Assembly (NCBI GenBank): GCA_902478545.1
Contig: CABSLA010000002.1
Coordinates: 67,149-131,148, forward strand
Direction of reading: 5' to 3'
DNA: 64,000 nucleotides
Source of the DNA: an uncultured Collinsella sp.
GTDB taxonomy: Bacteria > Actinomycetota > Coriobacteriia > Coriobacteriales > Coriobacteriaceae
The position numbers and the translations under genes are program-made. The notes beneath the pieces are model-generated. The model was not told where the DNA came from. It worked only from the letters and a program-made list of their open reading frames with translations, and made no database searches. Shown here piece after piece: positions 16,094 through 25,590 of the stretch (the first letter of the stretch is position 1; every line of letters begins with the position of its first letter).

Positions 16094-17827
16094 CTACATC
16101 TCACCGAGCATGATCCAGGCAGAGCTGTCCTGCGCGAGCCTGCCGTCTGCAAGCGGTGATGAGGTGAGCAGGACCCTGCCCGCCGGCAGCTCCACGGGTG
16201 CTGCGCCGAAGTTCGTCACACACGCCCAGCCGTTGTCGCGGCGATAGGCGATGACGCCGCCCTCGGCGCCCTCGGCACCATCCGCAAGACCGGTGCGCCC
16301 GTCAAGATCGAGCCACGCAAGATCGTTGGCGCAACCGCGCAGCTTGCGCCGCAGCCAGAGGGCGTCACGATAGAGCGCAAGCATCGATGTCGGGTCCACT
16401 TCTTCCCTATCGGCAGCATAATCGGAAAACCATGCAGGCTGCGGCAGATGGGGCGCCGCATCGGCGTCTGCCGGCGAAAACCCAAACGATCCGCCATGCG
16501 CGGGATCGTCCGCCGCCACCCACGGCAGGGGCACACGACAGCCGTCGCGCCCCTTCTCACGCTTCGGTCCGTGCGTATTGGTCGCAGTAGGGTCTTCGAG
16601 TGCAGCCCACGGGATATCAGCCACCTCAAAAAGGCCGAGCTCCTCACCCTGATACACGTATGCCGAGCCCGGAAGCGCCAGCTCAAGCAAAAGGGCCGCC
16701 CGCGCGCGGCGCTCGCCGAGTTCACGGTCCTCGTCATAAGACGACCCGTCGCGCAAGAGCCAGTCGAGCGCAATCTGGTGGTAGCGCGTCGCCTTGATTT
16801 GCGGCAGGGCATAGCGTGTCGCCACGCGCGGCACGTCGTGGTTGGAGAGTACCCAGGTCGAGGCGGAATCGGATTCGACGGCTGTCTTCAAGCCCTTCTC
16901 GATTGCAGTGTGCATGTCATCATAGGTCCAAGTGGCCTTGGCAAACTCAAAGTTGAATGTCTGGCCAAGCTCGCTGGGACGCGCGTAGAGATACTGGCGC
17001 TCGGGCAGCACCCACGCCTCGGCAACGGCACTGCGCGGCGGATTATAGCGGTCGAACACGCGGCGCCACTCGCGATAGATCTCGTGGACCTCATTGCGGT
17101 CCCACAGCGGATGGGTGCCGTCGTCAACCATGTCATCGCCCTCGGCGAGATGCCACCGGTCGAGGTCATCGCGGTCGAGATCCTTGGCGAGACCCTGCGC
17201 CACATCAATGCGAAAGCCGTCGACGCCTCGATCGCTCCAAAACGCCAGGACGTCGCAAAAGAGCGCGTGAACCTCAGGGCATGACCAGTCAAAGTCCGGC
17301 TGCTCGGGCGTAAACATGTGCAGATACCACTGACCGTCCGCAACACGCGTCCATGCGGGGCCGCCAAAGTTGGCATTCCAATTGGTGGGAGGCAGCTCGC
17401 CATGCTCGCCGCGACCATCGCGGAAGATATAACGGGCGCGTTCGGGCGATCCGGGGCCGGCGGCAAGAGCGGCTTTGAACCAGGGGTGCTGGTTGGATGA
17501 ATGGTTGGGCACGATGTCGACGATGACCTTGATGCCGCGCGCGTGAGCCGCAGCGATCATGTCATCGAAGTCGTCAAGCGAGCCGAGACGCGGGTCGACA
17601 TCGCAGTAGTCCGCCACATCATAGCCGCCATCGACAAGAGGCGATGGATAAAACGGGCTCAGCCAGATGGCCTCGATACCCAGTCGCTCAAGATAGTCCA
17701 TCTGCTGGGTAATGCCCGCGATATCGCCCAGACCCGAACCAGTCGAATCCTTAAACGAGCGCGGGTAGATCTGATAGATCGCGGCATCGGACATCCATGA
17801 GCGCGAAGAAGACTTTTCTGTAGCCAT
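16094..17827 (-). CDS. GH13 alpha-glucosidase
   Basis: A 577-residue glycoside hydrolase of family 13, cutting alpha-linked glucose from short oligosaccharides in the cytoplasm (no signal peptide). The catalytic residues are D208 (GFRIDVA), E270 (AVAEAWV) and D331 (SNHDVP), and the first conserved region is DIVPNHSS near residue 108. The ATG at 17827 was chosen over the frame start at 17917 because it matches the family start and follows GGGAG. No sugar transporter or regulator is adjacent. Exact linkage preference (alpha-1,4 or alpha-1,6) is not settled by these motifs. Confidence 0.92.
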   Translation of the reverse strand: MATEKSSSRSWMSDAAIYQIYPRSFKDSTGSGLGDIAGITQQMDYLERLGIEAIWLSPFYPSPLVDGGYDVADYCDVDPRLGSLDDFDDMIAAAHARGIKVIVDIVPNHSSNQHPWFKAALAAGPGSPERARYIFRDGRGEHGELPPTNWNANFGGPAWTRVADGQWYLHMFTPEQPDFDWSCPEVHALFCDVLAFWSDRGVDGFRIDVAQGLAKDLDRDDLDRWHLAEGDDMVDDGTHPLWDRNEVHEIYREWRRVFDRYNPPRSAVAEAWVLPERQYLYARPSELGQTFNFEFAKATWTYDDMHTAIEKGLKTAVESDSASTWVLSNHDVPRVATRYALPQIKATRYHQIALDWLLRDGSSYDEDRELGERRARAALLLELALPGSAYVYQGEELGLFEVADIPWAALEDPTATNTHGPKREKGRDGCRVPLPWVAADDPAHGGSFGFSPADADAAPHLPQPAWFSDYAADREEVDPTSMLALYRDALWLRRKLRGCANDLAWLDLDGRTGLADGAEGAEGGVIAYRRDNGWACVTNFGAAPVELPAGRVLLTSSPLADGRLAQDSSAWIMLGEM

Positions 17828-17924
17828 GGGGCGTATCTCCCTTGCAACGAGGTTATGCGAGATGCCCACGATGATACGCCCAAAGCGGACATTCGCGACA
17901 AACAACGCCACAGCCACGCCCCAA

Positions 17925-18023
17925 AACGCTCGCTCCCTCTCGGGTTCGAGCCCATGCGCCGGGTACGAAAAAGCCCGGCTACCGTAGTAGTCGGGCTGTT
18001 ACGTTTGGAGCGGACAACGGGGC
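17925..18023. repeat. Direct repeat copy A with truncated tRNA-Gly end
   Basis: Ninety-nine bases here and at 18112-18210 are near-identical (offset 187). Each holds a minus-strand terminator (copy A at 17968-17997) and the 3' end of tRNA-Gly. In copy A the tRNA stops after 18 bases (18006-18023, including the CCA end) and runs into unrelated sequence with small hairpins, so it is a tRNA remnant left by a local duplication or deletion. Confidence 0.8.
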
Positions 18024-18111
18024 GTCCGCGTATCCGCTTCGCGGATCCGCACCGGCTTCGGCCGCCTGCCGGCGTCCTCGCCAGCTCGCTACAAACGCTC
18101 CGCGTTTGCTT

Positions 18112-18210
18112 AACGCTCGCTCCCTCTCGGGTTCGAGCCCAAGCGATGGGTACGAAAAAGCCCGGCTACCGTAGTAGTCGGGCTGCTGAGTTTGGAGCGG
18201 ACAACGGGGC
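18112..18210. repeat. Direct repeat copy B, joined to intact tRNA-Gly
   Basis: The second copy of the 99-base repeat. It includes the terminator at 18155-18184 and the 3' end of the complete tRNA-Gly at 18193-18268. The 88 bases between the copies (18024-18111) contain three short hairpins, two with TTC tips, and no gene. Confidence 0.8.
18155..18184 (-). terminator. Terminator of the Gly-Cys-Gly tRNA transcript
   Basis: On the minus strand an AGCCCG-ACTAC/GGTAG-CCGGGCT stem is followed by TTTTT, just after the tRNA-Gly 3' end. A duplicate lies at 17968-17997. Confidence 0.85.
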
Positions 18211-18268
18211 TCGAACCCGCGACCCCAACCTTGGCAAGGTTGTGCTCTACCAACTGAGCCATGTCCGC
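18193..18268 (-). tRNA. tRNA-Gly (anticodon GCC), copy 2
   Basis: Seventy-six bases, CCA encoded, same sequence as copies 1 and 3. It is the last gene of the local Gly-Cys-Gly array. Confidence 0.96.
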
Positions 18269-18274
18269 ATATGT

Positions 18275-18301
18275 AAAACAAAACGGGCGCCGGAGCGCCC
18301 G
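18275..18301 (-). terminator. Hairpin with T run between tRNA-Cys and tRNA-Gly
   Basis: On the minus strand CGGGCGC-TCCG-GCGCCCG is followed by TTTTGTTTT. It lies between two tRNA genes, so it is either a partial terminator or a processing hairpin. Confidence 0.7.
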
Positions 18302-18310
18302 GATGTTGCC

Positions 18311-18384
18311 TGGAGGCGAAGCCCGGATTCGAACCGGGGGTAAAGGCTTTGCAGGCCTCTGCCTTACCACTTGGCCACTTCGCC
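18311..18384 (-). tRNA. tRNA-Cys (anticodon GCA)
   Basis: Seventy-four bases with encoded CCA; acceptor stem GGCGAAG/CTTCGCC and anticodon loop CTGCAAA. Confidence 0.95.
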
Positions 18385-18385
18385 G

Positions 18386-18408
18386 AAAAAGGACCGCCTA
18401 AACGGTCC
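18386..18408 (-). terminator. Hairpin with T run between tRNA-Gly and tRNA-Cys
   Basis: On the minus strand GGACCG-TTTAGG-CGGTCC is followed by TTTTT, directly before tRNA-Cys. Confidence 0.7.
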
Positions 18409-18418
18409 GGAAATGCAA

Positions 18419-18494
18419 TGGAGCGGACAACGGGGCTCGAACCCGCGACCCCAACCTTGGCAAGGTTGTGCTCTACCAACTGAGCCATGTCCGC
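18419..18494 (-). tRNA. tRNA-Gly (anticodon GCC), copy 3
   Basis: Seventy-six bases, CCA encoded, identical to the other two copies. It is the first gene after the promoter at 18507-18555. Confidence 0.96.
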
Positions 18495-18506
18495 TTGCGG
18501 GTTATT

Positions 18507-18555
18507 AATTTACGCGAGTTGTCCAAAAGACGCAAGTACTTTTTTCAAAAAACTT
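18507..18555 (-). promoter_or_regulatory. tRNA promoter with A/T palindrome upstream
   Basis: TTGCGT (18530-18535) and TAAATT (18507-18512) are 17 bases apart on the minus strand. The A/T block GTACTTTTTTCAAAAAACTT (plus strand, 18536-18555) abuts the -35, as at the other two tRNA promoters. Confidence 0.75.
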
Positions 18556-18599
18556 GTCTGCCGCATGTTCTTAGTAGCTAAACGCGCTAAAGCGATTGG

Positions 18600-19346
18600 C
18601 TAGGCACACGATTCCAGCGCTCCGCTAAACAGCTTCACCATCTGCACGCGCGTGCCGGCGCCGTCCGTACGACGAGCAACCTCCACGTTATCGACGAGCA
18701 TACGCATAAGCTTGATACCACGGCCGCGTTCCTCAGATGCAACCGGCTCGCTCGTTTCATCGATAGAATAGCCGGCACCTCGATCAAGCACCTCAACCAC
18801 AACGCGATCGCCATAGGCCTGAACCGTCAGGACGCACCCGATACCGCCCGCATGGTCATAGGCATTACCCAGCGCCTCCCCCGACGCCAATGCGACATCG
18901 TAGCGCTCGTCACGGCGCAACGGAAGCGATTCAAGGAGTTCGGCAATGCGATGTCGGTAGTATGGAAGATTCTCGATACCCTGACGGACCTCGACGCTCT
19001 TACTCCAGCGAGGCAGCTCCCCCACCGGAATGGCGGGAATAGACTCCCGTGCCGGCCCCGCGACATGAAGGATATCGACAAGACGAGCAATCTCCAAAAA
19101 GCGAACAACTTCACCCGATGCATTGACGAGCGAAAGCAGGCCTTCTCGCCTCATGAGCTCACGAGCGCGCGTAAGCAGGAATGCCAAGCCCGTCGAATCG
19201 ATAAAGCTAACAGCCTGACAGTTGATGACAACACGACGCACGCCGCGACCAATCAAAGCATCCAACCGCCGACGCAGCGCAGGCACCGTGGCGATGTCGA
19301 TATCGCCTGGAGGCGTCAAAACCGCTATGTCATTCCACTCATTCAT
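18600..19346 (-). CDS. STAS domain fused to SpoIIAB/RsbW-type ATPase
   Basis: A 248-residue protein joining two partner-switch modules normally on separate chains. Residues 1-105 form a STAS domain with the phosphorylatable S51 in FIDSTGLAFL (as in SpoIIAA/RsbV). Residues from about 120 form a GHKL ATPase of the anti-sigma kinase type, with an N-box (SGEALGNAYDHA), a DRGAG motif and a GRGIKLM motif. It follows the SpoIIE-type phosphatase by 78 bases on the same strand. The fused kinase may phosphorylate its own STAS domain, and the phosphatase may reverse this; the downstream target is not in the window. Confidence 0.88.
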   Translation of the reverse strand: MNEWNDIAVLTPPGDIDIATVPALRRRLDALIGRGVRRVVINCQAVSFIDSTGLAFLLTRARELMRREGLLSLVNASGEVVRFLEIARLVDILHVAGPARESIPAIPVGELPRWSKSVEVRQGIENLPYYRHRIAELLESLPLRRDERYDVALASGEALGNAYDHAGGIGCVLTVQAYGDRVVVEVLDRGAGYSIDETSEPVASEERGRGIKLMRMLVDNVEVARRTDGAGTRVQMVKLFSGALESCA

Positions 19347-19424
19347 ACGACCATGGTTCCCCAAAAAAGCCCACTCGATGCATTCGTTTCCCCAACCGTA
19401 CGGATTCAGCCCGCCCAGCGTCGT

Positions 19425-21770
19425 CTATGAACGACCCCGTAAAAACTCAAGGGACACCAATGCAATGTCATCGTCCAGCGCCGATTCGGTAAATCGGTCA
19501 AGCTCGCCCAAGACCTTGCCGCAGATTCCCGATACGCCCTCACCCGAGACAGAGAGCAGAAGGTCACGAAGGCGCTGCTCACCAAAGAACGCTCCGGTGC
19601 GGTCGCGGGCCTCAATCGTTCCGTCCGTATACATGAAGAGCATGTCGCCAGGAGCGAACGTAAACACGCCTGTCTCGTACACCATGCTCTCAAAGGCACC
19701 GATTACGCCCGATTGGCATCCAAGCAGCTCGACCTCTCCCCCACGGGCCTCGCCGCCACCCAGCGGCATCGACTCTGGCCTAATGACCATGGTCGGAGGA
19801 TGGCCCGCCGAACAATACGTTGCGCGTCCGGCTTTAAGGTCAATCTTGGCGATAAAGGCCGTCACGAACGTCTCGACCCTCGAAAAGCCCATGAGCATAC
19901 TGTTAAGAGAGCGTGCCATGCGGGCCGGTCCAGCGCCCTCCCACGCATATGCCGTCAGGGCCGTCTTGACGAGCGCGGACATCGATGCGGCCTCAATGCC
20001 TTTGCCAGACACATCACCCAGAATCATGACGGCGCAGTCGTCGGGAAGACGGATGAGCGTATAGAAATCGCCGCCGACCAACGCCGAGTTCGTGGCTGAC
20101 AGGTACACCGAATCGGTTGCGATACCCGGAACATCCCCCAGGGAATTTCTCATGCCGATCTGAAGGGTCTGAGCGATATGGCGCTCCTCGCGCTTTTGAG
20201 ATTCGCCTTCGTAGATCAGTTCAAAGTCATGCGCCAAGTGCACCAAGTAGTCATATTCAAGATCATCAATCGGCTCTTGGCTACCATCACGAAGCAGCAG
20301 CGCGCGCGTCGTCGGGCTCTTCGCAACAGAAGCAGGAACAATTGCGTCGTTACTGTGCTTGCCATCACCCTCAGAGCGCGGGCGCCCCGCCTCGATGCCG
20401 GAGTCGACGTAGAGACCTTGACAAGGCAGGCCATGCGCCCTAAGCCAGCCTCCCATAGGCATCGATTCATCAACGCGAGTTATACGGACGTGTTTAAGGT
20501 CCTCGGCACTCGTACCTCCCAAAACAGATGCCTCAAAGCCATCAGGGCCAGCCCCCAGACGTGCCGCTGGCGCCGTCGTGGAAAAGAAAAGCCTCTCGGG
20601 ATCGTCCGGCAAAGCAACGCGACTACCGCCTTCAAAATCTATGACGTAGGAATCCAGACTGGCGTCATACTCAACAGGGCAAAAATGGCAGTTAAGCATA
20701 TTGCAGATCTCGGACGATACCGCCTGGGTAGCCGCGGCGGAATCGTCTAGAAAGGTAAACAACTCATCACGCAAGACATTGAGCGAGCGGCCAAGCTCGG
20801 CCGTGCGACGGGAGCGAAGACTCGATGCCATGCCGACCAGCTGGATAGATAGGTAATCGCAAATGACCTCGAGCACATTAACGTCATAGGCGAGCGGTGC
20901 CTGAGGGCGTTTCCAACCAACTTCCAGCACGCCAAGGATCTGCGTACCGTAAAAAACGGGAAGACAGATCTCGCTGCGATACGGAGGCATATCCTGCACG
21001 CGCAATAGGTGCTTAGAACGATTGTCCAGGTCCATGAACATACCGGAGGCGGCCCTATCGCCCTCAAGGTCCTGTTGAATCGACAAGCGACAGGCACGCG
21101 ACTCACGAAGAACATACGTCGGAATGCCAGCGCCATACGGCAAAAACTCAGGCAGGTAGCTGTCGTACAGCTCCTTGGAAACACCGCGAAGTTTAAAACC
21201 GCCGCTCTCAGAAAAATAGATAGCGGCACCCGAAGCATCGAGCGTTCCTACAAGCTGGTTCAAAACGGTATCAAGTAGGCTGGGCAGCTCATCGGAGCCC
21301 ACAGTGCTCATAATGACCGAGAGAGTGCCAGAGAGACGCTTGTTCGCAACTCTAAGCTCCGATAACGCACGCTTAAGTTGACGGTCGTGAGAATACTGTT
21401 CCTCGATACTGTGAAGCGCCACTAGGACACGTGGTGCGCGGAGCCCAAAGATGCGTGGAGGCGTTACGGAGCCCGCGCGAACCAAGACGGGGATAAAAGA
21501 GCCGTCACTCAGCTTGAGCATCAGTTCGTTCTCGGAGCCATCAGTTTCAAATGGCAGACGATGTTCCGTCGCACGTTCAAAAGCGGACGAGTACAGGACG
21601 TCTTTAACATCTCCACCGATGACGTCAGCGCGTTCCTCGCACATCAAACCAAGTAAGCGATTATTCACATGCAGAATGGTTCCGTCGAACTCACAGATGA
21701 TGACAGCATCGCTCGTGATCTCGACTAGTTGGGCAACGTCTGCCCACTCGTTGCGTTCAAGCGTTTCCAT
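19425..21770 (-). CDS. PAS/GAF-domain SpoIIE/RsbU-type PP2C phosphatase
   Basis: A 781-residue signalling phosphatase. A PAS domain spans about residues 12-120 (ITSDAVIICEFDGTILHVNN), a coiled segment follows, then a GAF-like domain (about 150-315) and a less clear middle region. The PP2C domain occupies the last 240 residues with metal-binding acids in ALVGGDFY, GDVSGKG, MYTDGTIEA and LDDDIAL. No membrane segment is seen, so the signal is sensed in the cytoplasm, possibly by ligand or redox state. The ATG at 21770 follows TGAGG. Its likely substrate is the phospho-STAS domain of the downstream fusion. Confidence 0.9.
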   Translation of the reverse strand: METLERNEWADVAQLVEITSDAVIICEFDGTILHVNNRLLGLMCEERADVIGGDVKDVLYSSAFERATEHRLPFETDGSENELMLKLSDGSFIPVLVRAGSVTPPRIFGLRAPRVLVALHSIEEQYSHDRQLKRALSELRVANKRLSGTLSVIMSTVGSDELPSLLDTVLNQLVGTLDASGAAIYFSESGGFKLRGVSKELYDSYLPEFLPYGAGIPTYVLRESRACRLSIQQDLEGDRAASGMFMDLDNRSKHLLRVQDMPPYRSEICLPVFYGTQILGVLEVGWKRPQAPLAYDVNVLEVICDYLSIQLVGMASSLRSRRTAELGRSLNVLRDELFTFLDDSAAATQAVSSEICNMLNCHFCPVEYDASLDSYVIDFEGGSRVALPDDPERLFFSTTAPAARLGAGPDGFEASVLGGTSAEDLKHVRITRVDESMPMGGWLRAHGLPCQGLYVDSGIEAGRPRSEGDGKHSNDAIVPASVAKSPTTRALLLRDGSQEPIDDLEYDYLVHLAHDFELIYEGESQKREERHIAQTLQIGMRNSLGDVPGIATDSVYLSATNSALVGGDFYTLIRLPDDCAVMILGDVSGKGIEAASMSALVKTALTAYAWEGAGPARMARSLNSMLMGFSRVETFVTAFIAKIDLKAGRATYCSAGHPPTMVIRPESMPLGGGEARGGEVELLGCQSGVIGAFESMVYETGVFTFAPGDMLFMYTDGTIEARDRTGAFFGEQRLRDLLLSVSGEGVSGICGKVLGELDRFTESALDDDIALVSLEFLRGRS

Positions 21771-21796
21771 CGTGGACCTCACCGTCTATCGGTAAC

Positions 21797-21818
21797 AAAA
21801 AAGCCTCCGAAGAGGCTT
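21797..21818 (-). terminator. Terminator of tRNA-Leu
   Basis: On the minus strand AAGCCTC-TTCG-GAGGCTT is followed by T residues, 12 bases after the tRNA-Leu 3' end. Confidence 0.85.
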
Positions 21819-21829
21819 CTCAAATGCGA

Positions 21830-21919
21830 TGGTGTCGGAGGCGGGACTTGAACCCGCATGACCAAAAAGCGGTCACTAGCACCTCAAGCTAGCGCGTCTG
21901 CCAATTCCGCCACTCCGAC
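21830..21919 (-). tRNA. tRNA-Leu (anticodon GAG)
   Basis: Ninety bases with encoded CCA, a long variable arm and anticodon loop TTGAGGT. Acceptor stem GTCGGAG/CTCCGAC. Confidence 0.95.
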
Positions 21920-21976
21920 ATGCTATGTTGTTGATTCACGGTTCGTTTTGTTGGAACCGCGCGTTCAACGAGGAAG

Positions 21977-22026
21977 ATAATAACCTATGATTCGAGAACT
22001 GTGCAAGCACTTTTTTCAAAAAAGTT
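21977..22026 (-). promoter_or_regulatory. tRNA-Leu promoter with A/T palindrome upstream
   Basis: TTGCAC (22001-22006) is 18 bases from TATTAT (21977-21982) on the minus strand. The block GCACTTTTTTCAAAAAAGTT (plus strand, 22007-22026) sits directly before the -35, nearly identical to the block at 18536-18555. Confidence 0.78.
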
Positions 22027-22063
22027 TACGAATTTGTAAATGCACAGGTAAATCCGTGTGTCT

Positions 22064-22188
22064 GGCCCCGAATCGGTGTTGCCTCCCGGCGCGTCCTCGG
22101 GCATGAGCGATATTTTGCTGCGCACTTCGTGCTGCAAAATATCGCTCCCCCTGCGGAATGCGCCGGGAGGCAACACCGATTCGGGGCC
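22064..22188. repeat. Nested palindrome 3, upstream of tRNA-Leu
   Basis: The outer arms 22064-22092 and 22160-22188 are a perfect 29-bp inverted repeat. Inside, 22105-22118 and 22134-22147 are a perfect 14-bp inverted repeat whose tip reads GCAC-TTC-GTGC. Outside the arms, 22207-22217 (GCACAGTTCTC) is a perfect inverted copy of 21994-22004, which belongs to the tRNA-Leu promoter (-35 and spacer), with weaker similarity extending both ways. Confidence 0.85.
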
Positions 22189-22249
22189 TGCAGATACATA
22201 CTTCAGGCACAGTTCTCAAACATGTTCTGGGGGCTGATGCAAATTTGGT

Positions 22250-22304
22250 GGCTCGGCTTTGCCGAGCCCTTATATAAAGAGGCCGGAGCTAAAGCTCCGG
22301 CCTC
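22250..22304. repeat. Two short hairpins in the tRNA-Leu to oppF gap
   Basis: GGCTCGGC-TTT-GCCGAGCC (22250-22268) and an 11-bp stem GAGGCCGGAGC-TAAA-GCTCCGGCCTC (22279-22304). On the minus strand the second is followed by TTTATAT, so it may be the transcription stop for the opp operon. The rest of 21920-22518 holds palindromes 3 and 4 and no gene. Confidence 0.6.
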
Positions 22305-22332
22305 ACTAACTTTCCTATTAGATTAAGTGAGC

Positions 22333-22518
22333 GATCAAGGAATCGCACCCCTCCCTGCCGCGTTGCCGCAGGGCCCGCGCTGGACTTAGTTTTCAGAACA
22401 TTCCGCAGACCAGGAAACCCCCTTATCCGCAGCTCCGAAGGAGCAGGATAAGGGGGTTTCCATGGTCGAGGACGTTCTGAAAACTAAGTCCAGCGCGGGC
22501 CCGGACGAGAACAACCGA

Positions 22519-22546
<28 letters not shown>
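22333..22546. repeat. Nested palindrome 4, at the oppF 3' end
   Basis: The outer arms 22371-22399 and 22474-22502 are a perfect 29-bp inverted repeat. Inside, 22413-22428 and 22446-22461 are a perfect 16-bp repeat extended by GACCA/TGGTC, with a GCTCC-GAA-GGAGC tip (a CTTCGG tip on the minus strand). Further out, GATCAAGGAATCGCAC at 22333-22348 is a perfect inverted copy of 22531-22546, which encodes the IKESH residues near the oppF C-terminus. The arm ends 16 bases from the oppF stop. Confidence 0.88.
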
Positions 22547-23546
<1,000 letters not shown>

Positions 23547-23547
<1 letters not shown>

Positions 23548-24638
23548 TACGCCTCGCCTCCCTTCTTGGAATCCTTGCGCGTACGGGACGTCTCAGGAGC
23601 GTTCTTGAGAAACTCGGGGTCACCGGAGTAGTGGCACGCAGAGTAATGACCAGACTCGGTGACAACGCGCTCGGGGCGCTGCTTGCGGCACTTATCGGTC
23701 GCATAGGGACAACGAGGCGAGAACACGCAGCCCTCGGGCAGGTTCATGAGCGAAGGCGGGTTGCCGTGAATCGGCGTAAGCGGCTTCTTCTCTTCGATGG
23801 CCTGCTCCGGGATGGAGCGGATAAGGCCCCAGGTGTAAGGGTGGCGGCTCTCGTAGAAGATTTCCTCAGCAGTACCGAACTCGACGGGACGGCCGGCGTA
23901 CATAACCATGATCTTGTCGGCCATGTCGGCGACGACGCCCAGGTCATGGGTAATCATGATGATGGCGTTGCCGTTCTTCTCCTGCATTTCCTGCATAAGC
24001 TCAATAATCTGAGCCTGAATGGTAACGTCCAGAGCCGTCGTGGGCTCGTCGGCAATCAGAATATCGGGATCGCAGGCAAGAGCCATGGCAATCATGACGC
24101 GCTGACGCATACCGCCAGAGAACTGGTGCGGATACTCATTGACGCGCTTCTCGGGCTCGGGAATACCAACGAGGTCCAAAAGCTCGGTGGCACGCTTGAG
24201 CGCCTCCTGCTTGGAGTAGCCACGGTGCAGACGAAGGCCCTCGCCCACCTGCTTGCCGATCTTATAAACCGGGTTCAAGGAGGTCATAGGATCCTGGAAG
24301 ATCATCGCGATGTCGTTACCGCGAATGTGCTGCATCTCTTCCTCGGTCATTTCGAGGATGGAGCGACCGCGATATCGAACGTCACCGCCCTCAATCTTTC
24401 CCGGAGGCATCGAGATAAGGCCCATGATGGTCATGGCGGTCACGGACTTACCGGAGCCGGACTCACCGACGACGCCCAGGGTCTCGCCGCGATCGAGCGT
24501 GTAGGAGACACCGTCGACAGCGCGAACGACGCCATCCTCGGTGTGGAAATACATCTTAAGGTCATCGACCTCGAGCAGATGCTGGCCCTCGGGAACCGGC
24601 TGGTCCTTCAGGTCCACATAGTTCTTGTTCTTCTTCAT
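23547..24638 (-). CDS. oppD: Oligopeptide ABC transporter ATPase OppD
   Basis: A 363-residue ATPase pairing with OppF. Walker A is GVVGESGSGKS, the signature is FSGGMRQR and Walker B leads to ADEPTTALD. The C-terminal extension has the cysteines of the family (CVFSPRCPYATDKC). It starts two bases after the oppC stop with TAAGG in place, and its stop overlaps the oppF start. Confidence 0.95.
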
Positions 24639-24640
24639 CC

Positions 24641-25576
24641 TTATGCGTCCTTCATCTTGACGTCGAGGGCGTCGCGCAGACCATCACCCAACAGGGTGAA
24701 GGCGAGCACCGTCGAGAGAATTGCCAGACCGGGCATGATCATCATCCAGGGAGCAGTCAGAAGATACTGCTGACCGTCCTGAATCATGGAGCCCCACGAA
24801 GGCGTAGGCGGAATAACGCCCATGCCGAGGAAGGACAGAGCGGACTCGGTCAGAATGGCGCCACCAATGTTCATGGTCGCGTAGACCACGATGGAGGCGA
24901 CGGAGTTCGGGAAGATGTGACGTACAACGATACGAGCATCAGATGCACCCATCGCGCGCGCAGCATCAACATAGTCGTTTTCCTTGACGGTCAAGATCGC
25001 AGAGCGGAAGACGCGCGCAATCGAAGGCCAGCCGAGAATACCGATGGCGATAAAGACGTTCTGAAGACCACGGCCGATAACGGCGATCATGGCGACAACG
25101 AACAGCACGTACGGGAACGCCAGGAAGATGTCCGCACAGCGCATGATGATCGTATCCCAGATGCCGCCGTAGAAACCGGCCAGAGCACCCATGACCAGAC
25201 CAATCAGCGTGGAGATCGCGGTGGCCATAATTCCGACGGACAGCGAAACGCGCGCACCGTAGATAACGCGGACGAGAATGTCACGACCAAGGGCGTCGGT
25301 GCCAAACGGATGCTCTGCACACGGAGCCAGCAGCGACGTCTCGGCCATAGTGGTCGAGTCGGAAGCCGTCGGAGAACCGAGCCAGGGCTTAGCCCACAGA
25401 TCTGCGGTCAGGGCAACCACAACGACGATGATGATCCAGCAGACACCGATAACGGCGAGCTTGTTCTTACGAAGACGCTTAAAAGCGTCGCCCCACAGCG
25501 TGCGGGACTTGGCGGGAGCAGATGCGACCTTGGTGGCGGTAGCCTGCTCCTGAGACTGAGAATCAGTTTCCTGCAT
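24641..25576 (-). CDS. oppC: Oligopeptide ABC transporter permease OppC
   Basis: A 311-residue membrane protein with one N-terminal helix, a periplasmic-side loop carrying the HPFGTDALGRDI motif of OppC/DppC proteins, and five further helices with the EAA loop (AARAMGASDARIVVRHIFPN). GGGAGG precedes the ATG. The first 30 residues are a charged, Ala- and Gln-rich tail. Confidence 0.95.
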   Translation of the reverse strand: MQETDSQSQEQATATKVASAPAKSRTLWGDAFKRLRKNKLAVIGVCWIIIVVVVALTADLWAKPWLGSPTASDSTTMAETSLLAPCAEHPFGTDALGRDILVRVIYGARVSLSVGIMATAISTLIGLVMGALAGFYGGIWDTIIMRCADIFLAFPYVLFVVAMIAVIGRGLQNVFIAIGILGWPSIARVFRSAILTVKENDYVDAARAMGASDARIVVRHIFPNSVASIVVYATMNIGGAILTESALSFLGMGVIPPTPSWGSMIQDGQQYLLTAPWMMIMPGLAILSTVLAFTLLGDGLRDALDVKMKDA

Positions 25577-25590
25577 GAGACGTACCTCCC

